Source: Carallia brachiata
Lineage: Eukaryota > Streptophyta > Magnoliopsida > Malpighiales > Rhizophoraceae
Reading direction: 5' to 3'
Assembly: GCA_021464245.1 (NCBI GenBank)
Contig: JADCRB010000016.1
Coordinates: forward strand, 692,348 to 756,347
DNA: 64,000 bases
The notes under the pieces were generated by a model. It did no database searches, was not told the origin of the DNA, and saw only the letters and a program-made list of their open reading frames with translations. Position 1 is the stretch's first letter; every line of letters starts with the position of its first letter. Below, piece after piece: positions 11,937-22,620 of the stretch. The translations under genes and the position numbers were made by a program.

Positions 11937-12513
11937 ATAGATTGAAAGACTTCTTAGGCTATACTGCTATCTATTGAAATAATATTCTTAATCAAATAAG
12001 GGTTAACCTAAGAAGCACACCCTTTAAGCACATTTTCTCCCAACTGGCGAGTGTTAGGTGAAAGCTCTTTGCCCTCCTTCACACTATCTAATAGTGAGAC
12101 AAACAAATAATAGGAGGTATCTGCACTTTCTATTCTATAAAAATAAAAACTTTTCTCGATTGATAATCTTTGGTAGTATGGAGAAAGTGTTGAAACATGT
12201 CCACCATTAAAACATGACATCCAAGATCTAGCATATATAATAAGACCTCAATCTTGCAAGAATTTCAAAATTTGATATTCACTTACCATATGACCAACTA
12301 CGATAATCATTCAAATGCTCAAAAGATGACACAATCAATTGAAAGATTTCCTTCATCATATCGTCTTAAAAAATATCATCTGGAGTAGTTATTCTTATGA
12401 TCTCAGTTAGGTATAACACAACTGCAACTCTGACGTCAGTGTTAAGATGCTTGAAGAATTGATTATCAATCAATGCCTTCATCAATGAATGTAGGGCAAT
12501 TGGTGTCAAACCT
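11937..12513 (-). pseudogene. PDS5-like cohesin-associated protein fragment, intronless
   Basis: PDS5 proteins are HEAT-repeat regulators of sister chromatid cohesion. Read right to left, the segment gives SLMKALIDNQFFKHLNTDVR, then LYLTEIIRITTPDDIF, MKEIFQLIVSSFEHLNDYRS, LDLGCHVLMVDMFQHFLHTT, LLDSVKEGKELSPNTRQLGE and NVLKGCAS. These follow, block by block, the N-terminal part of the plant PDS5C-type family (KAL..D.LF.H...DVKVAVASCISEITRITAPDAPY; VFQLIVSSFE; LARKLGE.VL..CA). It has several stops and at least two frame shifts, so it is not functional. About 190 residues run without any intron, which suggests a reverse-transcribed copy. It sits beside retroelement remains at 10880-11760. Confidence 0.8.
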
Positions 12514-13710
12514 GATTACTTTATACTTGACCAGTAATACTCAATCTAGTTGTGAAGAGAAAAGAGATCCCCAATATATGCAATAGGGACATAGTATGTA
12601 GCAAAACAATTTTAGCCAAATCAAACATCACTTTCTGGCCTTTATCAAGAATTATTATCTTTATACTAATCAAAATAAAGAAAATTGCTTCAATTGAATT
12701 TATGAAAGAATATTTATTTTCTAATAAATTACCAATTTATTTCGACAAACCTTCCAATGTTTTTTCAATTACAACTCAATTTACTAAAGGAGATTCATAC
12801 TATATGCCTGAACTTTTATGATTATATCATGGGATAGATATGAAAAAAATTGATTCGTGATCAAGTAAGAGCCATAATTGTCTTATGCAAACTTATTGCC
12901 CAAATGCAATCATTCAGAGACCTTTGTGTTAGAAATCAGAGCCACATGTACAATACCAAAGCTTTCCACAATTTTTCCCATCTTGCCTGCTCCAATCACC
13001 AATATTTGGGCAGTTGCATACGAAAATTCAAGAAGCTTTCACCAATTTTTCCCAGCAATATTTGTCTTAGTTACAATGCTCTTTCTGATAGAGAATGTAT
13101 GCTTAAAGTAATATACTAATGTTCCTTCTCAAGCAAACAACTCCTTGGCTAACCTTAACAGCAGAGAATGCATCCTTCAAAAAGATGTCTCGTCACATCA
13201 TTATTGTACAGCAAAAGCCAATCTTCACAAATCTTTGAATCCATAAAATGTTCTTGGGGTAAACAATTTTGTCATACGAAATGATAACATTGCAACAACA
13301 AGCATATTTTTTGCCATTGCATTAATAAAATGTGCAACAAAAAAAATTTAACTATTTTTTTGATTCATATTTTATGATTGCAGTTGCAAAAAACATGCTT
13401 ATTTTTACAATATAACCAGAGTATACTCATGTATCGGTCCCGCTTCCGAATCAAGGATGCCGTTGGTCTACCACCAAGAGAAACCACTGGTTTATTAGCA
13501 AATCTACAATTTTTTATACTCACGACTATTTTGTCAACGATAGAGGAAGCAAGTAAAAATGATATCAAAAAGTGATCACTAGCAACTATTCAACTGTATT
13601 TAGTTGCTAAAGAGCCATCCAAATGTAACTAGGTATTAGCCAAATAACAACCAATCAGGTGTCCAGGTTCTTGACCACATGAACTTTCTATCTTACAAAT
13701 GGGGGACCAT
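12514..13710. other. No gene recognised
   Basis: Several open frames of 60-90 codons overlap on the plus strand (12552-13119), but none resembles a known family. They may be degraded transposon DNA. The block near 13367-13412 resembles 13828-13872 (ATTTTAT-ATT-CAGTTG then ACAA), suggesting two related copies of a repeat. Confidence 0.45.
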
Positions 13711-13917
13711 TAGGTGGCCAAACAACATCCAAACATTACTCAATTTGTGTAAAGATGAGTATATTTTGTGCAACCGTTGTTAAAAAATATGATTAATATA
13801 TATATATATATATATATTTCGTATCATATTTTATTATTACAGTTGTACAAAATATTTTCCTTATTGTACAAAACACAAGTCTGTAAATTGTTCGACCAAT
13901 AAGTATATGGCCACCAA
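13711..13917. mobile_element. Candidate foldback MITE
   Basis: Ends are TTAGGTGGCCAAAC on the left and, on the other strand, TTGGTGGCCATATAC on the right. Further inward both arms carry a TTGTG(C/T)...TTTTGTRCAAC block. Length about 207 bp, with a TA microsatellite (13797-13819) in the loop. Architecture and the GTGCAAC motif resemble the element at 2815-3041, but the arms are more diverged. Confidence 0.45.
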
Positions 13918-16900
13918 CTTTTCCTGACAAAGGAAAATCAAATAAAAACACAAAGGAAAAGGTTTCCTAGACACCAAAACAACACGACATTGAAACCCAT
14001 ATTACACTCTAGAGCAACAACTCATTGCAATGAATAGTTGAATACTAATCAAATGTTAACCAAAAAAAAAGAAAAGAGAAAAATGTAGGAAAATAAAACT
14101 CCAAAATTCTAATGCTGAATAATAAACAAACAAATAGGAAAGTAGCCTAATAGGGACTCGACAGAGGACTTGAATTGTTCAAGAGAAAAACCAGCCAATG
14201 AAAAAATTTAAGATCTCAATAATTAACACTTTCTAGCACCCATATTGTGAAAATTCCATTTTTCAGTAGGTTATAAATGCCTTACCAAGCCACAGATGCA
14301 GAGAACCTCCCAAATGCTCTAACTTTTATTATGCAACAATGTTTCAAATCTTGATCACTTGCTACCAGACAAAAAAGTTCAACTTAGAAATTGAGATCTT
14401 CTTATGTCGTAGACTGTTTTTCGCCCATATATTGCTGTCCAGTGCCGCTTTGCCCATATACAGCCATGTTGGTTGAACAAAACACAGCAGCCCAAGCAAT
14501 TTCTATGGTAGTTTCCTTCTATCATCACTTCACCTTAAAGTTGAAAAATAAAAGGCCAATAAAGTAAAATAAGAAAACTCAATTGCAATTAAGGAAAAAA
14601 ATAACAATAAAAATATAAATCTTTTCAAAAGGGAAAGTCACAAATCAGGAAAAAGGAGAAGGGGTGGTTATGGTTTCTAATTGACCCAGGAGCTCTTTAG
14701 AAATTGAACTCAAAATCTCAATAAAAAACGCAAGGGCAGGTTACATGGTGGTAGTTCCAATGGGCTAAGTTTGTTGTAGGAAACTCGAGTAAAATTGAGT
14801 TACGACACTTTGGATTTCATATGGGCAAGTGAAATTAGACACTTACAGCTTTTGAGAGATGGTCTTCTGCTTCTTACCTGTATTCAGGTATCACATCCAA
14901 TATATTTCCCCTCAGGTATTAACACATTACACGTTGTACCTTTGATTGCCTGCGTTCTGCAAAAAAACATTTAAGTCTTTTCATCTACTATAGGAATAGA
15001 GATGATATATTAGCATACGTGAAAGCCATTCACCATCATTTATAATCTAATCATGGGGTTGGTGGAAAGCTTTGCAGAATTGATAATTTAGCTCTCACTT
15101 GCACCTCAAAAATTTTAAGATATCTGTACTTTGATATAACATCAACTAAAAATTGAAGGGTGTGCCATAATAACTATAATGCATTGTTTACTTATCCAAG
15201 AAATTGAAGCAACAAATAGATACTAAAAGCAATGATTGACAACCGATGGGTCCTAGGAATTAGATCAACCTTTTTCAAGTTTCCAACCTTGATATTTAAA
15301 ACCCACGAAGAAACCCAACTTGCAATTTTCGAAAAATTCATTCTTTACAAGTTTTCTGCAATATTTGTTCACCTCATTAAGAACCCAAATGGCAAACACA
15401 AGGAAAAAAATGTGAGAATCTAAAAGCAAGAAATATTGCAGTAGAGAGTGAGAGAGAGAGAAATGGTGATACCAAGAGGAATGGAGTCGAGAATCTTTAG
15501 GGAAAGAATAGATTGGGACTGTAACTTGGAGATTTTGTCAAGTGGGTTTTGTGGGAAGTAGGTGTCACAGATTGTGATCATCAACTACTCTTTCCTCTTT
15601 TGTCCATATGCTTTCTTATTCTTTTTTTCTTCTTGTTAAGCCAATTTGAATAGTTTTTGTGACTTGGAGAAAAGAAGCACAAGAAAGAAAGATGGGTTGA
15701 GAGGCGTGGGTGCGATTGAGAAAAATATAGAGGATGGCTTTCTTCTTTGGTTTTTAATTTGGGAAATAAAAGAAAATTTTGATAGATATCCCGACTTTTT
15801 TTATACCGAATTGGAATTTCAAATACAAAATTCCGTACAAGTCCCATCGTTGCTTTATTCTTTTTTATTATTACATTTTCTCTGTGGAACCCAGCGCCAC
15901 GCTGGCGTGTGGTAAAATGTATGGACAATTCATATGCCCACGTAGTGATCCCCTTTCATATATACTTTGATGAAGTATAAGTATACACACACGTTATGCA
16001 TTGCATTAACTTATAATGCATAAAAGGAATGTTAAAAGAAAAGTTTATAAGCATAAAAATTTTCATTTGGACTGAACATATGCCACGATGGCTGACATTT
16101 AGACTTTGCTACAGTTAGTTCAAATGAACTTCTTGCTCCATTAGAAGAAGGTTTAAGAGAAGAGATTCATCCTGTATTCCAAAAGAGTCTCGAATGCAAA
16201 TAATCCAAGAGTCGACTAGCTTATGAAAGAGAATTTGTTCATAAAAGTGATATTTTTCCTACACGAAGGAAATGGCATGAGAAAAGAAAACAATGAAAAA
16301 GGAAAGAAAAAGGCTCAAAAGAAAGACCATTCTTATGTGAAGGAACTAGGAAAAAGAAAAATATATGATAGGAAAAGGAAAAGAAAGAAATGGTATGTCA
16401 CGATTATTACACACCATGCATGACATTATTTACTAAGTTATATGTTCACTTGCCTTGTGATGACAGGAGATGGAGCTGGTAGTCTCTGTGCAACATCGTG
16501 CCCAAGGGGCTCAAGATTATGGTTATGGACATTGACTCAGAGTTGGTTATTTGCTTGTTAGACGTAACTTATAAGATAGTAAATGGGATACCAAAGGTTA
16601 TGGTGTTCTTCATAGAGGGTCGATGCTAGATGGGCCGCACGATAAATAGTCTAACCAACCTAGTGTAGATATGTATAGAGACCTGGGACGGGAAATGTCT
16701 ATGTATAGACTGAGGACCCATTTTGTACTCTTAGGGTAGGTCTGTGTATACATATCTTGTGCAACTGAGAGTAGGGTCTGCTCGAGTTTCGTCTAGTTTG
16801 CCATGTCCTACATATATTAGGATGCATTACCCTTGATTCTTCAGTCAGTTTGTACTAAAGCTATTTTTGAATAAATTCCACTGTAAAATATGTTGATTGG

Positions 16901-17984
16901 CGCATTAAAATAAAATATGGACTTAAATGAGGAAAGTTAATCAAAAAAAAAAAACTAATAATAGCAGGGAATAAATTAAAAAAATTGCTTATGTACATTT
17001 ATTGATCGACGTCCCAAGTACTTGAGAGAAAGACTAATTGAGAATCACAGTATCTTTTGATTAAGGCCCAAGAGCATAGGATTGAGGAATTAGGCTGAGG
17101 GATATATTCGCACAGCTGTGGTCAAGGATACTATGGTGATACATTCGATATTCTTGCTGTATAGGCATGAAAATTTTGGATTTGATCTTGTGGAAACTCA
17201 GAAGGTTAGTCGGGTCTTGTTAGTAGGTTTGAGTCAGGATTAAATAGGTTATGAGTCAAGTTTATATATTGTGTTTGGGCTCGTATCATTCTTGGATCCC
17301 CATTTTGATTTTGGGTTAGATAAGGAGCTGAGTATATTTAACTGATGTGATTAAGGTTATTTAATTGATGGACTTAAGGTTGGGTTTATTTGAGCAATGG
17401 GCTGAAGGTTGGATTTGTTTGATTAGTAAATCCCAATGAGTTAGGCTTAGATCAATTGTGCCCACATAGAATTAGCTAGTTTTGACTAATTTGACTAGGA
17501 TTTGACCTGGTTGATTTGCTCCATTTATTATTTTATACTTTTTTAAAAAAGAAAATACTATTTTTTGTTCATTTAATATTGGTTTTCTTTCATTCTTCCT
17601 TGTTTCCACTTTTTTTTTTTTTTTGTATATTATTTCTAAAGCTCAATTTTGAAACTTACTTTTCTGTTTCTCTCCTCTCCTCCTCACTTTAGATATCCTT
17701 ACAACTAAGTTGGGAGACAACTCTCTCATTACACCCTTTTGAAGGGCTAAGAAAAAAATATATCTTTATTATATGACTGTTCGACTAAAGTATGGTTTTA
17801 TTATTATTTTTAGAGACTATCTCAAATCTAATAAATACTATTAATCTCATTTCTTTCCTTAATTATTTCTTTTTAATTTAATGTGTAGTACCTTTTGGTT
17901 TTATCATAATTATATAAACAATATTTGAAAATGAATCAAACTGATTTCAAAGGGTTTCTTAATATACTAGGTTGCTATTAGCTT
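13918..17984. other. Intergenic DNA, no gene recognised
   Basis: AT-rich spacer. A short GA-rich tract lies at 15447-15461. The 16223-16423 plus-strand frame is lysine-rich low complexity and unlikely to be real. The stretch 16460-16870 is less AT-rich and reads like LTR or UTR DNA, but no termini were found. From 17030 to 17480 there is G-rich plus-strand text with recurring GGTTTG/GGATT words of unknown nature. Confidence 0.5.
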
Positions 17985-18475
17985 TTAATTAACTTAACAC
18001 TACTAATTTATTAACTAAATAATATCACACAACTATAATAAGAAGCACACACACTAATTATAACATCTCAACTAATATGCTCACCAATCACACAATAATC
18101 TGTGGCTCACAACTCTTTATATACTAGACACTAACAACTCATATTCCAACTCTAACAATGAAAACATGACAAACTAATCATAATTCTACTAAAACGCTAA
18201 ATCCTAATTTATAACAAATCTGAATTAATTCAACATCCCCCTTTAATTCTGATTTGGTCTTACAGTCATTCACAACTAATTATAACATCTCAACTAATAT
18301 ACTCACCAATCACACAATAATCTGTGGCACACAACTCTTTATATACTAGACTCTAACAACTCATATTCCAACTCTAACAATGAAAACATGACAAACTAAT
18401 CCTAATTCTACTAAAACGCTAAATCCTAATTTATAACAAATCTAAATTAACTTTAACATCCCCCTTAATTTTGAT
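17985..18475 (-). repeat. Diverged copia LTR with internal 222-bp tandem duplication
   Basis: It shares long runs with the LTRs at 20144-20320 and 22204-22382 (CACACTAATTATAAC, ATACTCACCA, ACACAA-AATCT-TG, CTTTATATACTA, CTCTAACAACT). The block 18039-18258 is repeated at 18261-18480 with a constant 222-base offset and few changes. The minus-strand start near 18475 follows GGGGGATG, a plausible polypurine tract. It is therefore a longer relative of the same LTR family with a tandem duplication of most of its length. Confidence 0.6.
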
Positions 18476-20130
18476 TTGGTCTTACAGTCATTCACAACAT
18501 CTACTTCGCTTAACTAAATCTTTAAACTTCAACTTCATCCTTGCAATTTGCATCACATCAACAACTTTGTGACTTCATGTGGAACTTTGACTTTCTTCAA
18601 ACTAGTTTGCAAAACTTTCAAAACTTCACTAACATGATCATTAGAAGTCTCCTTGATAATTCTTCTTCTAATTCTTCTGATCGATTTCAACTTTGCCTTT
18701 GATTTTGTTTCACTGATTCTTCCTTAACCTTTTAATCTTTGAAGGAACTTGTGGCAAATGACCTTCAACAAGCTCTGGGACTTCATACTTCACAACACGC
18801 AGTGGTGAAATTGTAGAGTACTTTTACTCAACTTCTTTGTTTGTTTTCCAATCACATATGGAAAAACTAACTGAGCTATCATTAGCACTTAACTAAACTA
18901 AGCATCTTAGCTCTCAACACAACGTCCCTAACTCCGAGCTCTTTTAGCTCCACAAGTCCTCACATCTGAGTTTTCTAATTAACTCTAACAAATATTTCAT
19001 ATGAGCATTCACTACTCTCGATTGCCGATAATTTTAAATCTTAATTCAACTCCTGAAATCATCTTTAACTCCATATAACTATTTTTTCTTTACTTCTAAA
19101 TTATTTGCAACTTCAAATCTTCTTTCTCTTCGTGACTGCTTCAAGTTATTATTAAAATTAATCACCCACCTTTTTTTTTCTTGTTTCTCTTTTTCTTCTT
19201 CATACCCATAATTATCAACGTTTCAAATCTCCACCAACTTCTTTTGTTTTTCAAGCTTGTCAAATTCTTTCGTCTGTAAATCTCTTCTTACTTATCCTCT
19301 AAATTTTCATTATGATCCCTATGTTTCTTTTCTTTTCAATTTTGTCCCAAATTATTCTTTTTTCTTTTCTACCCCACTTTTTCTCCTTTTTTTTTTTCAG
19401 GTTGTCCCCCAAATTCTTTCAAATTTTCTTTTCTGCCCCTTTCATTTTTTTTCTTTTTTTCTTTTCTTTTGCTTTTCAATTGGACCACTGCCGCTAGCGA
19501 TGGAAGGAACATTGGCGACGACAAGCAAGCAAGGTCCAGGTCCAGTCAGCAACAAAGACACACCAGAGGCTCCTAAGCGAACGGCTATAGAAATGGCGGG
19601 ATTGGCGTCGGCTTTGACAGAAAAAATCTTTAGCTTTCCCAAAAGGTTCCGGCGTCGTTCCGGCTAGAAAACGCAAGATGGGCGTGGGAAAGGTGGACCG
19701 GTGACTGGGGAAGCGATTTATGGTGGTTTCGACCTTGGGTGAGGACCGCAGAGACTGGAAACGGCTTGGAGATACGGCGGCTAGAGCCTCGGTCTTGTTC
19801 GATCTATAGCTTTCCGGGGATATTTCAGACGTGTGGGTACAGGATTTGGGAAGATCGGCGGTCAGTGGTGCTAGGGGCAGACTTCTGACAACTGAACGAC
19901 TTCCGATGGCGAGTGCGGCGGCGCGTGCAGGTCGCGGCGCGGTTCGACAGAACTCCACCAACTCCCTGCGACGTGATACTGCTCTCTTTTTCTTCTGTTC
20001 AGATCAGATATCTCTCACGATATCTGACGGCGACAACTTTGCTAGCACTTAACACGAACAAACTCAACAAAATTTCTTATTGTTGATCAACTGATCCAAT
20101 ACTCAGTAACGACGACTTCTCGATCGACAA
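18476..20130 (-). mobile_element. Leader and 3' internal remains of the same copia family
   Basis: Minus-strand text from the primer site at 20131-20142 down to about 19450 is a leader homologous to 21424-22190: both share GACGACTTCTCGATCGACAA, the AACTCAACAAAATTTCTTAT block and a CAGATCA-ATATCTCT-GATAT block. The gag and pol expected next are missing; instead 18500-19250 looks like the 3' end of an internal domain. The GC-rich leader holds a 155-codon open frame on the minus strand (19494-19961) that has no recognisable domain and is not conserved in the sister leader. Confidence 0.55.
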
Positions 20131-20142
20131 GCTCTGATACTA
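20131..20142 (-). other. Copia primer binding site (initiator Met tRNA type), one change
   Basis: On the minus strand the LTR end is followed by GTAGTATCAGAGC, one base from the canonical TGGTATCAGAGC complementary to initiator methionine tRNA. Confidence 0.8.
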
Positions 20143-20143
20143 C

Positions 20144-20320
20144 TGTTAGATTTAATTACTTAACATTATGACTTTATTAAACTGAATAATGCACACAACA
20201 ATAATGAGAAGCACACACTAATTATAACCTTTCAACGAATATACTCACCAGCCACACAACAATCTATGACTCTTAATTCCTTATATACTAAACTCTAACA
20301 ACTTATATTCCGACTCTCAA
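20144..20320 (-). repeat. Copia LTR (shared, middle copy)
   Basis: Begins at the plus-strand TGTTAGATTTAATTA next to the primer site at 20131-20142 and ends near CGACTCTCAA. It is nearly identical in layout to the LTR at 22204-22382 and is about 177 bp. It is followed on its other side by the truncated protease start of the gag-only unit, so it acts as 3' LTR of that unit and 5' LTR of the next. Confidence 0.75.
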
Positions 20321-21423
20321 ATTTCTACTTTCCACACATGTGGTTAGTGCATTCGGTATCTAGGAACCATGTGTTGTAATTTGACGTTTCAGTGGTTGCA
20401 GTAACCATCATGAGGGCTTGATTTCCATCACCATCTCCTTCTTGTGCACGCTCTTATGCACGTGTGCTGTCTGATTATTCTCCTTCGACCAACACTTACA
20501 AGAATAGTGGCCACGCTTGTGGCATCAATAACACTCAATATTATATTTATCTTGCCTTCCTCTACCTTGACCTCTTCCTTGGCCTCGGCCTCGACCACAC
20601 CTCTGTTAGTCTAGTTCGTATTTCTCTGATAATTGTCTCCACCTCCATAATTATTGTAGCGACCTCCACGACCTCGATTGTTGTAAAATCCACCACGTCC
20701 TCATCCTCTTCCTCTTCCACGAGAGAAATTTTGCCTCTGTTGTGATTGATCATTCTGCTCGCCTCTAATGGTGCTTGACTCTGAGGGCTTGCTCAACTAG
20801 CTTCTCAATACACTTTCATTCATGCGTTGTTCATGAGCTTGCAACGTACCCATCAATACATCAATTGACATCTGCAACAAATCATATGCTTCTTCAATTG
20901 CTACCACGATGTGCTCATATCGCGGTGTGAGTGTCTGCAAGATCTTCTCAACTTCAATTTGATCATTAAGCTGCTCTCCATAAACTTTTATTTGATTTGT
21001 CAGGGCGAGAACTCTACTGATATAAACTGAAACCGTTCTGAGGTTTCCATTGCAAAAATTCAAACTAACGTCGTAAGGTTTGGAGTTTCACCTTCTTCAC
21101 TTTATCCGCACCTTGAAAGGACGTCGTCAAAATATCCCATGCTTGTTTTGACGTAGTTGCACCTGTAATTTTCTCAAAATTATCATCATTCACCGCTTGA
21201 TAAATAAAATACAGCGCTTCTTATCTTTCTTCTGCGTGTCACGATGAACAGTCCATTGTGCTTTTGTTGCATCTGCAGCAAGTTCTTCAACTCCATTCTC
21301 TTCTACACCAAGCAACTCGTTGTAGTCAAATAAGACTTTCATCTGCACACACCATCGGTTGTAATTTTTCTCATCAAAAACGGGAACTGAGACTGGAATA
21401 TTGCTATTTATGTTGAAATTCAT
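20321..21423 (-). pseudogene. Copia gag with truncated protease (gag-only unit)
   Basis: The start ATG at 21423 gives MNFNINSNIPVSVPVFDEKN then YNRWCVQMKVLFD, the DUF4219/UBN2-type gag N-terminus of copia elements. After a frame shift, 20797-21063 reads VYISRVLALTNQIKVYGEQL...VEKILQTLTPRYEHIV, the UBN2 gag core. An arginine/glycine-rich stretch (about 20570-20740) precedes a zinc knuckle CYxCHKRGHYSCKC (about 20480-20540). Then comes the first part of the aspartic protease (TWFLDTECTNHMCG in a shifted frame, about 20340-20375), and the LTR begins immediately. Integrase and RT are absent. Stops show this copy is dead. Confidence 0.8.
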
Positions 21424-22190
21424 CGTATCAAACTTTTATTTTACAGATCTGACCCTCTATTTTTTTTTCTTTTTCTCTGATATGCCCCTGTTCTTTTTTT
21501 TTTTTTACTTTAAATAACTCCTCTCTCAGGCGTCAAAAACAACAACAACACAAACACCAACAACAATGGACGACTTGAACTCCGGTCGGTGAAGGGATGG
21601 CTGGTGGCGACCTCGGGGGGTGACTTTCAAGCGGACGGTGACTGGAATGACGGCGAACGACGACGGGGGGTAAAAGTAACGGTGACAAAAATATTCCCGA
21701 CTGGATTCCGTCATCATTTTGCCGACAAATCTGCGCGTTGAAGGACTGGAGAGGAAAGATCGGTGGCTGGGGAAGCAAGTCAAGGCTTCTAATAGGCAGC
21801 CACGACGGGAAAGGCCAAATCAAGGTGAAAACGGCGGCTGGAATCTTTCAGTGTTCTCTCGATCTGCGGGTTTCCAGCAAGATTTCCAACGCGTGGGTAC
21901 TGGAATCAGGGAGATCGGGGTTCGACGCTTCAGATGGTGGTCTCCGGCGACGAAATCACAATCTACGGCGACTCGTGTGGTGGCGCGTGGATGGCTGACG
22001 GCTGCTCTCGTGTGACTCCAGCTGGGCTTGGGTAGCTTCTTTCTTTTTATTGTTCAGATCAAATATCTCTTGCGATATATGACGGTGATAGCTTTACTTC
22101 TTTCGTTTTCAACGTGAACTAACTCAACAAAATTTCTTATGCTCAATCAACTGATCCGAAATTTGGTGACGACGACTTCTCGATCGACAA
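21424..22190 (-). other. Copia leader (5' untranslated region)
   Basis: About 770 bases between the primer site and gag ATG, unusually GC-rich (21560-22010) for this window. It holds overlapping minus- and plus-strand open frames with no domain; they are a by-product of GC richness. It is homologous to the leader at about 19450-20130. Confidence 0.65.
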
Positions 22191-22202
22191 GCTCTGATAC
22201 CA
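22191..22202 (-). other. Copia primer binding site (initiator Met tRNA)
   Basis: On the minus strand the LTR end TCTAACA is followed by GTGGTATCAGAGC, which contains the exact canonical TGGTATCAGAGC. Confidence 0.9.
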
Positions 22203-22203
22203 C

Positions 22204-22382
22204 TGTTAGATTTAATTAACTTAACACTACAACTTTATTAAACTGAATAATACACACAACAATAATGAAAGCACACACGCTAATTATAACCTTTCAACGG
22301 ATATACTCACCAGCATACAACAATCTGTGGCTCTCAATTCCTTATATACTAAACTCTAACAACTTATATTTCGACTCTGACA
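22204..22382 (-). repeat. Copia LTR (upstream copy)
   Basis: 179 bp with TG...CA ends on both strands (plus TGTTAGATTT to CGACTCTGACA). On its higher-coordinate side the purine stretch GGAAAGTAGGAG (minus strand) abuts it as a polypurine tract would. That tract lies in the codons just after the protease start CTNHMCGK. Confidence 0.8.
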
Positions 22383-22620
22383 GCTCCTACTTTCCACACA
22401 TGTGGTTGGTGCATCCGGTATTCAGGAACCATGTTGTAATTTGACATTTCAGTGGCTGCAGTAACCATCATGAGGGCTTGATTTCCATCACCATCTCCTT
22501 TTGTGCACGCTCTTGTGCACTGTGCTGTCTGATTATTCTCTTTCGACCAACACTCATGAGAATAATTGTCACACTTGTGGCATGAATAACACTCAGTTGC
22601 TTTGAAAGAAATAACTTGAT
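22383..22620 (-). pseudogene. Copia zinc knuckle and protease start, truncated copy
   Basis: Minus-strand frames read CHKCDNYSHECWSKENNQTA (zinc knuckle with its histidine changed to asparagine) followed by WFLNTGCTNHMCGK, the N-terminus of the copia protease. The match to 20321-20560 is close, showing the same gag-LTR junction in a second unit. Homology stops near 22620. Confidence 0.75.

Noticed and set aside
16223..16423. Lysine-rich plus-strand frame
   Set aside because: Purine-rich low complexity; no conserved pattern.
19494..19961. 155-codon minus-strand open frame
   Set aside because: It lies in the GC-rich leader of a copia element; the sister leader at 21424-22190 does not keep the frame.
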